Shown piece after piece: positions 1-8,342 of a stretch of 10,553 bases of DNA. Position numbers and translations under genes: made by a program. This DNA comes from Leptospira interrogans. GTDB lineage: Bacteria; Spirochaetota; Leptospiria; Leptospirales; Leptospiraceae. The notes under the pieces are model-generated. The model was not told the DNA's origin. It ran no database searches and saw only the letters and a list, made by a program, of their open reading frames with translations. Each line of letters starts with the position of its first letter. Positions within the stretch are counted from its first letter, which is position 1. The DNA is taken from the NCBI RefSeq assembly GCF_900156205.1, contig NZ_FTNA01000049.1, positions 1-10,553 of the forward strand, written 5' to 3'.

Positions 1-31
1 GTTTAGATAAGTAGAAGAACCGTTTCCTAGT

Positions 32-559
32 ATGGATATTCTTTTATTCGATGAAGGTCAAAAAATTGAATCTGTTTTGATAGAAGGTGTTGTTGGAACC
101 GATTCTCTTTTGGTTCCGGAAGTTTATTGGAATCGGTTGGATCTTCAAGAAAGGAAGGTTCTTCGGAATAGGCTTCCTCTTTTACTGAGAAAATATTCGA
201 AACAAATTGCGTCTATGACGCGACTTCATAATAAGGCGGGTAAAATTAAATACAATCTGGGTGTTGGTAAAATGAAAAAATTCAGTATTCGGGTTCATAC
301 CGGTGTTTGGGCGACCTTAGGTGTGTTAGCTGCTGCTCATGGGGTTTCTCGGTGTTATCTTTTTAATTATATGCTCTGGCTGGATGAACAAGGGGATTTT
401 TTTGTGAAAACTTTGAACCGGGGAGTTCCTCGCTTTCACTGGACTTACGAAATGACTTGGAAGATCAACAGGAGACAAAATCTCATATCAAGAGAATTAA
501 AGTTCGAACCAAACCCAATGACGGACAAATATCCCTATTACTTACAGGAGTCTTCGTAA
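32..559 (+). CDS. DUF1564 family protein (Leptospira-specific, possible DNA-binding)
   Basis: A 175-residue protein recognised as DUF1564, a family of about 170-180 residues found as many paralogues in pathogenic Leptospira. Family-typical stretches are visible: a polar N-terminus leading to TDSLLVPEVYWNRLD (23-37), an Arg/Lys-rich segment ERKVLRNRLPLLLRKY (40-55), the core RVHTGVWATLGVLAAAHGVS (87-106) and the C-terminal FHWTYEMTWKI (135-145). The function is unknown. Residues 82-119 look like a ribbon-helix-helix fold (basic beta strand, helix, turn, amphipathic helix), so a DNA-binding role is inferred, not shown. ATG 32 is chosen because an in-frame TAA lies at 8-10 and no other good start follows; the upstream purines are only a weak ribosome-binding site. 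The ORF is intact, with no obvious terminator after it. No neighbour shares a function with it. Confidence 0.85.
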   Translation: MDILLFDEGQKIESVLIEGVVGTDSLLVPEVYWNRLDLQERKVLRNRLPLLLRKYSKQIASMTRLHNKAGKIKYNLGVGKMKKFSIRVHTGVWATLGVLAAAHGVSRCYLFNYMLWLDEQGDFFVKTLNRGVPRFHWTYEMTWKINRRQNLISRELKFEPNPMTDKYPYYLQESS

Positions 560-946
560 TCAATTCACGCAGACGATTTACTATGTTCGTTCTAAGCAGA
601 ATAATTGAGCGTCTACTGATCAACATTAAACGAAACTGTAAAATCGCCAAACACCGATTTAATGTATAAAATTTTCATAAAACATTATTGGTAGGAACTA
701 TTATAGAATTTCCCTTAACATAAGGATAAGTATCACCAAATAATTATTTTATGCAGAAGTTCTTCGGGGCATGTCTTACTTTGAGTTTTATAAAGAATAC
801 TTTATCTCTATTAGAGTTGTTGAAAAATTAACTTTCTTTTGTTTCTTGATTCATTAAAAGTGAACCGATAATGCCGTTTTGCTAATGTTAGATATGAAAT
901 TTTAAACAACCCTATTTTAAAATTCATTTCTAATCTTAAAATAAAA
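560..946. other. AT-rich spacer with repeat fragments
   Basis: No convincing gene is seen here. An ORF running from the 3' end of the DUF1564 gene to 669 is an overlapping frame with no family features. The spacer holds a degenerate copy of the dispersed motif (GGTAGGAACTA, 690-700) and one isolated end of an inverted-repeat element (813-829). The rest is AT-rich and lacks long hairpins. It looks like decayed DNA rather than a regulated leader. Confidence 0.6.
813..829 (+). repeat. Solo end of the 4021-4120 type element
   Basis: The 17 bases AGAGTTGTTGAAAAATT are identical to the left terminal repeat of the element at 4021-4037, more than 3 kb away. No inverted partner lies within several hundred bases on either side, and the DNA beyond the 17 bases does not resemble the interior of the other copy. 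This suggests a truncated or rearranged relic. Confidence 0.65.
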
Positions 947-974
947 TTGAGAATTCTCTACAAAAAGTTAAAAT
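947..974 (+). promoter_or_regulatory. Candidate sigma-70-type promoter for the MATE gene
   Basis: TTGAGA (947-952), a 16-bp spacer and TAAAAT (969-974) each match the housekeeping consensus at five of six positions. The -10 box ends 29 bp before ATG 1004, leaving a short leader. A perfect 10-bp palindrome, GAGAATTCTC (949-958), overlaps the -35 box and could be an operator. In such AT-rich DNA chance matches are common, so this is a prediction. Confidence 0.45.
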
Positions 975-1003
975 CTTAAACAAAGAAAAAAGTTTTTTTG
1001 AAA

Positions 1004-2419
1004 ATGAATAGTTTTTCTGCTTCTTACAAAAATCTTGGAAGAACCGTGAGAACCTTACATCATTTAGCTCATACTTTTTATAGAAACATACGTCCGAGTC
1101 TTTTAAATTCCATGATCTTAAAACTCGCGGTGCCGGTTGTGTTTGGGATGCTTAGTCAAACTGTGGTTTGGGTGACCGATACAATGATGGTAGGAAGACT
1201 TGGAAAACATTCCATTGCTTCGATCGGAATCGGAGGAATTGCACATTTTACTGTGCTTGCGTTTCTGATGGGATTTTCGATGGGGATACAAGTAATCGTA
1301 GCTAGAAGGTTCGGAGAAAAAAACGATTCTGAAATTGGAAAGATCGGAGTCACTGCTTTGTATCTTGTGATAGTATTTGGAAGCATTTTATCGATCGGAG
1401 GGGCTACTATCAGTGAATGGTTGATGAACCTTCTCAATAAAGATGAAATCGTAAGAAGACTTTCCAGTGAATATTTATACTTTCGTTTTTTAGGGACTAT
1501 TTTTTTCTTTTTACTATTTACTACAAGAGCCTTTACCGATGGATTAGGGATCACTACGGCAGGTCTTGCGTCCATGATTATAACATGTTTTACGAATATA
1601 TTTTTAAATTGGATGTTGATCTATGGGAACTTAGGTTTTGAACCTATGGGAGTTAAGGGAGCGGCGATCGCTTCTTCTTTGGCGGGTGGAGCGGGATTAT
1701 TTGCGTTTCCTTTTTATTTTTATTCAAAAGATTTAGGAAAGTATTTTTCTCATATATCTTGGGTGTTTAGTTGGGATCATTTCCGAGAAATTTTAAAGGC
1801 GAGTACGGCGCCTGCACTTGCAGAACTTCTAAATAACATTTCCTTTATGATCTTTACGGAGTTTGCGACAATTGTGGGAACAACTGCATTAGCCGTAACT
1901 AATATGCTTTTTAGTACTTTGAGTCTTTCCTTTTTACCAGGATACGCTTTTGGGATTGCTGCGACGACTATACTTGGGCAAGCCTTGGGGGCGGGGAAGC
2001 CAAAACTTGCTTATCACGGAGCGTTTCGGTCCGCTTTTTTTGCCGCTTGTGTGATGGGAAGTATGGGACTTGTTTTTATTTTTTGGGGAAAGGATATGTT
2101 ATCTTTTTATACAAAGGATCAGGAACTGATTGAAGAAGCTTATTCTCCTTTATTAATATTAGGAATGATTCAAGTTGTGGATGCTTATCATATGGTAATT
2201 GCTTGTGCTCTTCGTGGAGCAGGACTTCAAGATTTTGTATTTCGTGCATATACGGCCGCGTCTTATTTAGTGTTTTTACCTTCTGCTTACTTTATGGGAA
2301 TTTATTTAGGAATGGGATCAGCTGGGTTGTGGTCTGGGATTGTGGCTTGGGTTTTAGTGCTGGCTAGTGTGTTCGTAGTTCGATTTAGAAGAAAGGATTG
2401 GGTTCAAAATCCAGTTTAA
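1004..2419 (+). CDS. MATE family multidrug/solute efflux transporter
   Basis: An integral inner-membrane protein of about 471 residues, close to the usual MATE length of about 450. MATE proteins are 12-helix antiporters using Na+ or H+ to export cationic drugs, metabolites or other compounds. Visible family features, numbered from TTG 998: LAVPVVFGMLSQ then DTMMVGRLG (61-69) in helix 1 and its loop; N200 with WMLIYG and GVKGAAIASS (205-227) at the end of the first half; and in the second half LSLSFLPGYAFGIAATTILG (308-327) followed by QALGAGKPKLA. The substrate cannot be read from sequence. The first 38 residues are a polar, probably cytoplasmic extension, and M39 (1112) is an alternative start. 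TTG 998 and ATG 1004 are both possible; ATG is preferred, though no clear GGAG site precedes it. gmd follows 43 bp downstream with no terminator between, suggesting co-transcription. Confidence 0.9.
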   Translation: MNSFSASYKNLGRTVRTLHHLAHTFYRNIRPSLLNSMILKLAVPVVFGMLSQTVVWVTDTMMVGRLGKHSIASIGIGGIAHFTVLAFLMGFSMGIQVIVARRFGEKNDSEIGKIGVTALYLVIVFGSILSIGGATISEWLMNLLNKDEIVRRLSSEYLYFRFLGTIFFFLLFTTRAFTDGLGITTAGLASMIITCFTNIFLNWMLIYGNLGFEPMGVKGAAIASSLAGGAGLFAFPFYFYSKDLGKYFSHISWVFSWDHFREILKASTAPALAELLNNISFMIFTEFATIVGTTALAVTNMLFSTLSLSFLPGYAFGIAATTILGQALGAGKPKLAYHGAFRSAFFAACVMGSMGLVFIFWGKDMLSFYTKDQELIEEAYSPLLILGMIQVVDAYHMVIACALRGAGLQDFVFRAYTAASYLVFLPSAYFMGIYLGMGSAGLWSGIVAWVLVLASVFVVRFRRKDWVQNPV

Positions 2420-2462
2420 ACTTTCTTGCCAGATCGGGTTTTAGGGTTTTTTTGGTCTGAAG

Positions 2463-3485
2463 ATGAAAAAAGCTCTCATAACCGGGATTACAGGACAAGA
2501 CGGATCTTATTTAACTGAATTTTTACTTCAGAAGGGGTATCAAGTTCATGGAATTGTCAGAAGATCCAGTATGTTCAACCGAGCGAGAATTGAACATCTA
2601 CGTGGGAACTCCAACCTTGTTCTACATTATGGAGATTTAACCGATTCGAGCAATTTAAACCGAATTTTGGAAAAGGTTTCTCCGGACGAAATTTACAATC
2701 TCGCGGCTCAATCACATGTAGGAGTTTCTTTTGAGGTTCCAGAATATACCGCTGAAGCGGACGCGGTAGGAACACTTCGAATTTTAGATGCAATCAAACA
2801 GATCGGAGTAAAGAGTCGATTTTATCAAGCTTCTACGTCCGAACTTTACGGAAAAGTGCAAGCAATCCCACAAACCGAAACAACTCCGTTTTATCCTAGA
2901 TCACCTTATGCTGTGGCAAAGTTATACGCTTATTGGGCTGTAGTAAATTATAGAGAGGCGTTTGGAATTCATGCTTCTAATGGAATTCTTTTCAATCACG
3001 AATCACCTAGACGTGGAGAAGGGTTTGTAACAAGAAAGATTACTCTCGGAGTTGCTAATCTACTCGCTAAAAAAGGCGGGCCCATTCAGCTCGGAAACAT
3101 GGACGCAAAAAGAGACTGGGGATACGCGCCCGACTATGTAGAAATGATGTGGATGATGTTACAACAACCGGAAGCGGATGATTATGTAGTAGCGACTAAC
3201 GAAACACATACGGTAAGAGAGTTTGTGGAAAAGTCTTTTGGATTTGTAGGAATTCAAGTGCGCTGGGAAGGAAATGGAGATTCCGAAAAGGGGTTTGATG
3301 CAAAATCTGGACAATTGCTTGTAGAAGTGAATCCAAAGTTCTATCGCCCAACGGAAGTAGACATTTTAATCGGAGATCCCGCAAAAGCAAAAAAGAAATT
3401 GGGTTGGGAGCCTAAAGTAAAATTTGAAGAACTGGTCAAGATTATGACTAAGGCGGATTGCGAGTCAATCGGAATCAAAATTTAA
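2463..3485 (+). CDS. gmd: GDP-mannose 4,6-dehydratase
   Basis: This cytoplasmic extended-SDR enzyme converts GDP-D-mannose to GDP-4-keto-6-deoxy-D-mannose, the precursor of GDP-fucose, GDP-rhamnose or GDP-perosamine used in surface polysaccharides. At 340 residues it has normal full length. The Rossmann motif GITGQDG lies at 8-14 and the dinucleotide-binding [12 protein letters not shown] at 79-90. The catalytic set is T125, E127 and Y149xxxK153 (in PRSPYAVAK). The GMD signatures [16 protein letters not shown] (177-192) and [14 protein letters not shown] (217-230) are also present. ATG 2463 starts directly at the Rossmann strand, as in homologues; its ribosome-binding site is weak. The enzymes that normally use its product (GDP-fucose synthase, RMD, perosamine synthase) are not adjacent, which is unusual because gmd often sits in an O-antigen cluster. 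It is preceded by the MATE gene and followed at once by a strong hairpin. Confidence 0.95.
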   Translation: MKKALITGITGQDGSYLTEFLLQKGYQVHGIVRRSSMFNRARIEHLRGNSNLVLHYGDLTDSSNLNRILEKVSPDEIYNLAAQSHVGVSFEVPEYTAEADAVGTLRILDAIKQIGVKSRFYQASTSELYGKVQAIPQTETTPFYPRSPYAVAKLYAYWAVVNYREAFGIHASNGILFNHESPRRGEGFVTRKITLGVANLLAKKGGPIQLGNMDAKRDWGYAPDYVEMMWMMLQQPEADDYVVATNETHTVREFVEKSFGFVGIQVRWEGNGDSEKGFDAKSGQLLVEVNPKFYRPTEVDILIGDPAKAKKKLGWEPKVKFEELVKIMTKADCESIGIKI

Positions 3486-3518
3486 AAACATTCTTATATT
3501 AAAATATAAGAATGTTTT
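3485..3518 (+). terminator. Hairpin terminator after gmd
   Basis: A perfect 16-bp inverted repeat (AAAACATTCTTATATT at 3485-3500, complement at 3503-3518) is separated by only two bases and begins at the last base of the gmd stop codon. The right arm ends in TTTT, and the symmetrical A/T ends would let it act from either side. The stem is AT-rich, unlike the classical GC-rich form, but its length makes it a credible end for the MATE-gmd unit. Confidence 0.7.
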
Positions 3519-3612
3519 GAATATTTATATGTGCTATGTGTTTTTCTGAATTGATTTTCAATTTAAAAAAATCAGTTTTATAGAAAGAATAAAAACTTAG
3601 AATTTGTTCTAA

Positions 3613-3781
3613 GAGCTTGTCCCAAAATTGTCCGGGAACTACTACGAAAATTTAACGAGATTAGAGCTGCTCAAAAGTTCGTAAATTGCCAAATGCAATC
3701 TAATTTGTGGAAACTACTACGTTTTATTAAAAATTTCTAAAGAATGATGCGTAAAATTCTTTGAAGTTTTGGGACAAGTTC
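3613..3781. mobile_element. MITE-like inverted-repeat element, copy 1
   Basis: A 169-bp segment bounded by GAGCTTGTCCCAAAA on the left and TTTTGGGACAAGTTC on the right, inverted repeats with one mismatch. TAA directly flanks both ends (3610-3612 and 3782-3784), consistent with a 3-bp target duplication, although that could be chance in AT-rich DNA. It has no coding capacity. Inside are two copies of GGGAACTACTACG or a one-base variant (3634-3646, 3706-3721) and small hairpins (3685-3699; AAAGAAT/ATTCTTT 3739-3762). A relative lies at 6860-7012. The size and ends suggest a non-autonomous transposon relic; which transposase would move it is unknown. Confidence 0.55.
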
Positions 3782-3858
3782 TAAGTCGATTGATGACAGA
3801 TAAATTTATCTCAAAGAATCTCTGTAAAATTTAAAATTTGATTATCATACAAAACGGC

Positions 3859-3893
3859 GGTCTTCTGCAGAAATTTAATTTTTACAGAAGGCC
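3859..3893. repeat. Hairpin in spacer DNA
   Basis: GGTCTTCTG (3859-3867) pairs with CAGAAGGCC (3885-3893) over nine positions including one G-T pair, leaving a 17-base AT-rich loop. An A/T-rich run with several T's follows. It could be a terminator or an element end; no gene ends next to it, so the role is unknown. Confidence 0.4.
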
Positions 3894-4020
3894 ATAAATT
3901 TTTAGAAAAACTTACCATTTTTAACGTAGAATTTTAGACACTTGCTTTATAAGTTTTTGGTTTTACTAATAAATATATAAAGAGTATTTAATGTATCGTG
4001 CTCAAGCAGGCTTTTGCAAT

Positions 4021-4120
4021 AGAGTTGTTGAAAAATTCCATAGCAACAATTAACAAAACGCTTCAATCGACCGTTTCCATATAACGAAAACCCATAGAGA
4101 ATTAATTTTTCAACAATTCT
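4021..4120. mobile_element. 100-bp MITE-like element with 17-bp terminal repeats
   Basis: The left end AGAGTTGTTGAAAAATT (4021-4037) and right end AATTTTTCAACAATTCT (4104-4120) are inverted repeats with one mismatch. AAT lies immediately outside both ends (4018-4020, 4121-4123), a possible 3-bp target duplication. The interior is too short to code for a transposase. The same end sequence occurs alone at 813-829, showing that it is dispersed. The ends differ from those of the 3613-3781 element, so this is a separate family. Confidence 0.55.
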
Positions 4121-4178
4121 AATAAAGGTTTGCACTTATATATTATGTAATTATAAATAATAAAATTATTAATTATAT

Positions 4179-4577
4179 TTAGATAAATACTCCGTAGACG
4201 ATCACAAAAATTCCTATTAAATTAGTGATCACTCCGATCGAGCCTAACGATTTACCTAAAATTGGATTTTCTTGGAATTCGTCTTTGACACCTTGGAGCC
4301 AATTGATCGTATCTTTGAGAGCTAAAAATACAGAGGAAATTGCAAAAAGGGAAGCACCGATGAGAGCTAAAGTCTCGGAAAGATTCGCATATCTAAAAGC
4401 GATTACAAGAGCAAGTAACATCGAACCTTGCATCAGGGCCCCTATATGTCCGGCTTGCAAATAACGAGAAGGGAACTCGGATTTTTTTCTTGCGAGCGCA
4501 TAAGGAAATCCTAAAAAACTTCCGTACGCTAAATTTAAAACACCAGCAATGACTAAAATTTTTTCAGGTAGGAGCAT
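4179..4577 (-). CDS. Small four-helix integral membrane protein, function unknown
   Basis: A 132-residue protein with four hydrophobic segments at about 7-29, 43-63, 68-88 and 112-131. Short polar links separate them, with an acidic/polar loop (DTINWLQGVKDEFQENP, 89-105) before the last helix. The arrangement, and the Arg-x5-His-x-(G)ALMQGSMLL pattern around R38 and H44 entering helix 2, faintly recall the hydroxylaminobenzene mutase (HabA/HabB) and styrene-oxide isomerase group, which are also small four-helix proteins with a conserved His there. That resemblance is from memory and weak, so no activity is claimed. The start is well supported: AGAGG (complement of 4583-4587) lies 5 bp before ATG 4577. 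It is a single-gene unit inside repeat-rich spacer DNA and has no obvious terminator. Confidence 0.75.
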   Translation of the reverse strand: MLLPEKILVIAGVLNLAYGSFLGFPYALARKKSEFPSRYLQAGHIGALMQGSMLLALVIAFRYANLSETLALIGASLFAISSVFLALKDTINWLQGVKDEFQENPILGKSLGSIGVITNLIGIFVIVYGVFI

Positions 4578-4775
4578 AAATACCTCTTTTGAGAAGGAAA
4601 AATAATCTATGCCTTAACTTTCGTCTATAACTAAAATTTAAAATAGTATGAGTTCAGAGTCGAGAGTAATGTTTTATAAAAAACAATCTTTCCGTAAAAA
4701 TAAAAAAATCACTTTTTGTTATTACTGATAACTATACAATAGAGTTCCCAATATTTTGTATTGAAACAGGGTTTT

Positions 4776-4910
4776 ATGATTACTACTCGGATGAATGAAA
4801 ACAAATACTATGGCGAACTTGATTTAAAAGTTGAAATGTGGGATATATCACAAAAAAGCCAACAATTCCGAGTTAGGTGTAATCTTTTAAAAACTTCTAT
4901 GTCTTGGTAA
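4776..4910 (+). CDS. Possible 44-residue small protein, unrecognised
   Basis: A short ORF starting MITTRMNENKYYGELD and ending NLLKTSMSW. CAGGG (4767-4771) lies 4 bp before the ATG, a reasonable though close ribosome-binding site. The residue mix (charged, aromatic, little low complexity) is more protein-like than most random AT-rich ORFs. There is no signal peptide, membrane segment or known motif. It could be a genuine small protein, the surviving piece of a decayed gene, or chance. Confidence 0.2.
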   Translation: MITTRMNENKYYGELDLKVEMWDISQKSQQFRVRCNLLKTSMSW

Positions 4911-5163
4911 AATTGCCCCCCTTAACTTTCGGTACCATTTTTATGTCAGAGTAGTAAAATTAGCAATACTCAATTTTATAGAGATCAGTAACAACTTAGA
5001 AGTTATCATTTGTCTAATTCTTATAATAATCTTAAAAATATTTTATCTTTGTTTAAAATACTGAATTCTAAGATATTTTTGGTATGGCTTCTAATATCGT
5101 TGTTCGTTTTTTAGTTACCTATGTGACTCGGAACCTGTTCTAAAATCAGAGTCTTAGAATCAA

Positions 5164-5320
5164 TAATCTGTGGGAACTACCGCAAATCATGATTTCAGGG
5201 CAAAACTTTAAAATGTAGGAACTCATACGAATTGAATCACGAAAAACGAATATTTAAAAATTTCTAATGTGACTTAATCTGTGAGAACTACCACAAATCT
5301 AGATTTTCACAGTAAAACTT
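5164..5320. repeat. Pair of 45-bp imperfect direct repeats
   Basis: The first copy (5164-5208) starts TAATCTGTGGGAACTACC and the second (5275-5320) starts TAATCTGTGAGAACTACC. Both continue with a CAAATC-containing stretch, GATTT and a final AAAACTT, differing at a handful of positions. They are spaced 111 bp apart and contain the GGGAACTAC motif seen across the window. No gene overlaps them. They are probably relics of one element family or of a local duplication. Confidence 0.6.
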
Positions 5321-5372
5321 GCAAAAATTTAAATATTCTTTCTGAGCAAAAGGATCTTGGTTCGTAAAAATA

Positions 5373-5402
5373 AAAAAACCCCACCGATTTCGGAGGGGTT
5401 TT
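5373..5402 (-). terminator. Rho-independent terminator of fcpA
   Basis: Read on the minus strand this is AAAACCCC-T-CCG, loop AAAT, CGG-T-GGGG, followed by seven T's. The stem is GC-rich with one T-T mismatch and the T tract is immediate, making it the most classical terminator in the window. It lies 28 bp past the fcpA stop codon and marks fcpA as a separate transcription unit. Confidence 0.9.
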
Positions 5403-5430
5403 CAATTTCCATTTTGTTTGAAAGAGAGGA

Positions 5431-7038
<1,608 letters not shown>

Positions 7039-7896
7039 ATGATTCTCAAAAAATACACACCTATTCAAGAAGGTTCTCCCGATTGTTCACACTGCGGCGG
7101 GGTTGGGTTTTTCCTAACGGAGAATGTTGTCGGAACTAGTTCTGGTGTGCTTTCTATTTGCCACTGCATTTCTGAAAATTGTCCGTGTAACGGTAAACCT
7201 CCTTGGAGAGTTTACGACGAAAGTCTCGGTAAAATGGTCCCTTGCGTTTGTCATAATGCTAGAATGGAACTCGGACATTTGGAAACTATATTCAAAAAAT
7301 CTGGAATTCCTCCCAAGTATAGATATAGAACCTTGGATCAAGCGGATCATAGTGCGGCGGTGGGAATTTCGTTTACGATCGCTCATGATTGGGCGAACGA
7401 ATTGGTTCATAGATGGTCGGATTCTAATATTCATTCTCAAGGATTGTATCTTTGGGGCGGACCGGGAACTGGAAAAACACTACTTGCGTGTATTATATTA
7501 AACGAATTGATTTTTAGATATAAGACAAACTGCAAGTATGCAAAGATCAATAGGGATTTTCTAAATACTTTACGCGAAACGTATCAAAAAGATTCTGAAA
7601 CTCACGGAATGGAAAAGACGATCGAAACTCTATTTGCAGAAGTCGAAGTATTGGTGTTAGACGATTTTGGAGTTCAAAAAGAATCCGATTGGTCTAACTC
7701 CAAATTATACGATCTGATCGACGCAAGATACGAACAGGAAAAACTCACCATTCTTACGTCGAACACTTCACCTGCCGAATGGAAAGACAAAGCAGAAGGA
7801 AGAATTTATTCCAGACTTAAAGAAATGACCCAAGAAATCCATTTAGAATGTGCTGATTATCGTTTGAAACTTTCCGAATCGGGAGAAAGAAAATGA
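7039..7896 (+). CDS. DnaC/IstB-like AAA+ ATPase with Cys-rich N-terminus
   Basis: A 285-residue cytoplasmic P-loop ATPase of the DnaC/DnaI/IstB group, whose members load replicative helicase or assist transposition. Walker A is GGPGTGKT (140-147), Walker B VLVLDDFG (204-211), sensor 1 TSN (240-242), and the RIYSRL segment (255-260) carries the likely arginine finger. The N-terminus has paired cysteines (C16xxC19, C41xC43, C48xC50, C69xC71) that could form a metal-binding module. The segment GIPPKYRYRTLD (89-100) is typical just before the ATPase core of DnaC-like proteins. The start codon has a weak GGAA 8 bp upstream. The stop overlaps the folK start by four bases (ATGA), indicating translational coupling. 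No transposase is adjacent, so a chromosomal helicase-loader role is more likely than IstB, but the partner is unknown. Confidence 0.85.
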   Translation: MILKKYTPIQEGSPDCSHCGGVGFFLTENVVGTSSGVLSICHCISENCPCNGKPPWRVYDESLGKMVPCVCHNARMELGHLETIFKKSGIPPKYRYRTLDQADHSAAVGISFTIAHDWANELVHRWSDSNIHSQGLYLWGGPGTGKTLLACIILNELIFRYKTNCKYAKINRDFLNTLRETYQKDSETHGMEKTIETLFAEVEVLVLDDFGVQKESDWSNSKLYDLIDARYEQEKLTILTSNTSPAEWKDKAEGRIYSRLKEMTQEIHLECADYRLKLSESGERK

Positions 7897-8342
7897 AACA
7901 AGCCTTCCTTTCTCTGGGTTCCAATTTAGGAAATAGAGCTGAGTTTTTAAAAATTGCAGTTCGTAAATTGAAAAATACGATAGGTATCGAAATTCTTAAA
8001 GAATCGACACCGTTGAACACGACTCCTTTGGAAGTTATCGATCAACCTGAATTCCTAAATCAAATTATAAAAATTGAAACTAGTTTAAATCCAGAAGAAT
8101 TGTTAGAAGTTGTTCTTAGAATTGAAAAAGAAATGGGTCGTATTCGTAAGGTAGACAAAGGGCCAAGGGAAATCGACATAGACATTCTTTCTTATGAAAA
8201 AGTTAAGATAAATACTCAGGGATTAACTCTTCCTCATCATTCCCTTTTTACTCGTCCTTTTATCAGAGAGATTTTAGAATCGATCGGCGAACAGTCATTA
8301 TACGAGCATTTTACGGGAGGCAAATATGAAAAACATACATAA
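7893..8342 (+). CDS. folK: 2-amino-4-hydroxy-6-hydroxymethyldihydropteridine diphosphokinase (HPPK)
   Basis: This cytoplasmic folate-pathway enzyme transfers pyrophosphate from ATP to 6-hydroxymethyl-7,8-dihydropterin, giving the substrate for dihydropteroate synthase. At 149 residues it is slightly shorter than the usual 155-165. The motif LGSNLGNR (8-15) opens the protein and PEFLNQ (52-57) lies in the pterin-binding region. GRIRKVDKGPREIDIDIL (82-99) carries R83, R92 and the metal ligands D95 and D97, the same numbering as in E. coli. LPHHSLFTRPF (113-123) carries the ATP-binding His and R121. All key residues are present, so it should be active. GGGAGA (7881-7886) precedes the ATG at good spacing. 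It overlaps the ATPase gene by 4 bp and panB by 17 bp. No folP or folB is adjacent. Confidence 0.95.
   Translation: MKQAFLSLGSNLGNRAEFLKIAVRKLKNTIGIEILKESTPLNTTPLEVIDQPEFLNQIIKIETSLNPEELLEVVLRIEKEMGRIRKVDKGPREIDIDILSYEKVKINTQGLTLPHHSLFTRPFIREILESIGEQSLYEHFTGGKYEKHT

Larger units (their letters stand above)
3519..4178. other. Gene-poor spacer carrying two repeat elements
   Basis: This 660-bp spacer contains no supported gene. It holds one inverted-repeat element (3613-3781), a second of another family (4021-4120) and an isolated hairpin (3859-3893). A 62-codon minus-strand ORF (3947-4135) covers the second element and is judged spurious. The remaining DNA is A/T-rich without recognisable motifs. 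Confidence 0.6.
4578..5372. other. Long gene-poor spacer between the membrane protein and fcpA
   Basis: Nearly 800 bp with no well-supported gene. It contains a 44-codon ORF with a fair ribosome site (4776-4910), a 45-bp repeat pair (5164-5320) and a 12-bp direct repeat, CCTTAACTTTCG, at 4612-4623 and 4920-4931. Degenerate copies of the dispersed GGGAACTAC motif lie at 4742-4750 (inverted), 5169-5183, 5213-5224 and 5280-5294. The mixture suggests decayed genes and element relics. Confidence 0.6.

Noticed and set aside
457..669. 70-codon plus-strand ORF after the DUF1564 gene
   Set aside because: Its first 100 bp lie inside the DUF1564 gene in another frame; the remainder has no recognisable protein features.
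3947..4135. 62-codon minus-strand ORF over the 100-bp element
   Set aside because: It runs straight through both terminal repeats, has no ribosome site or family features, and is best explained by the repeat itself.
5164..5320. CRISPR array
   Set aside because: Only two diverged repeats, 111 bp apart, with no further units and no cas genes in the window.
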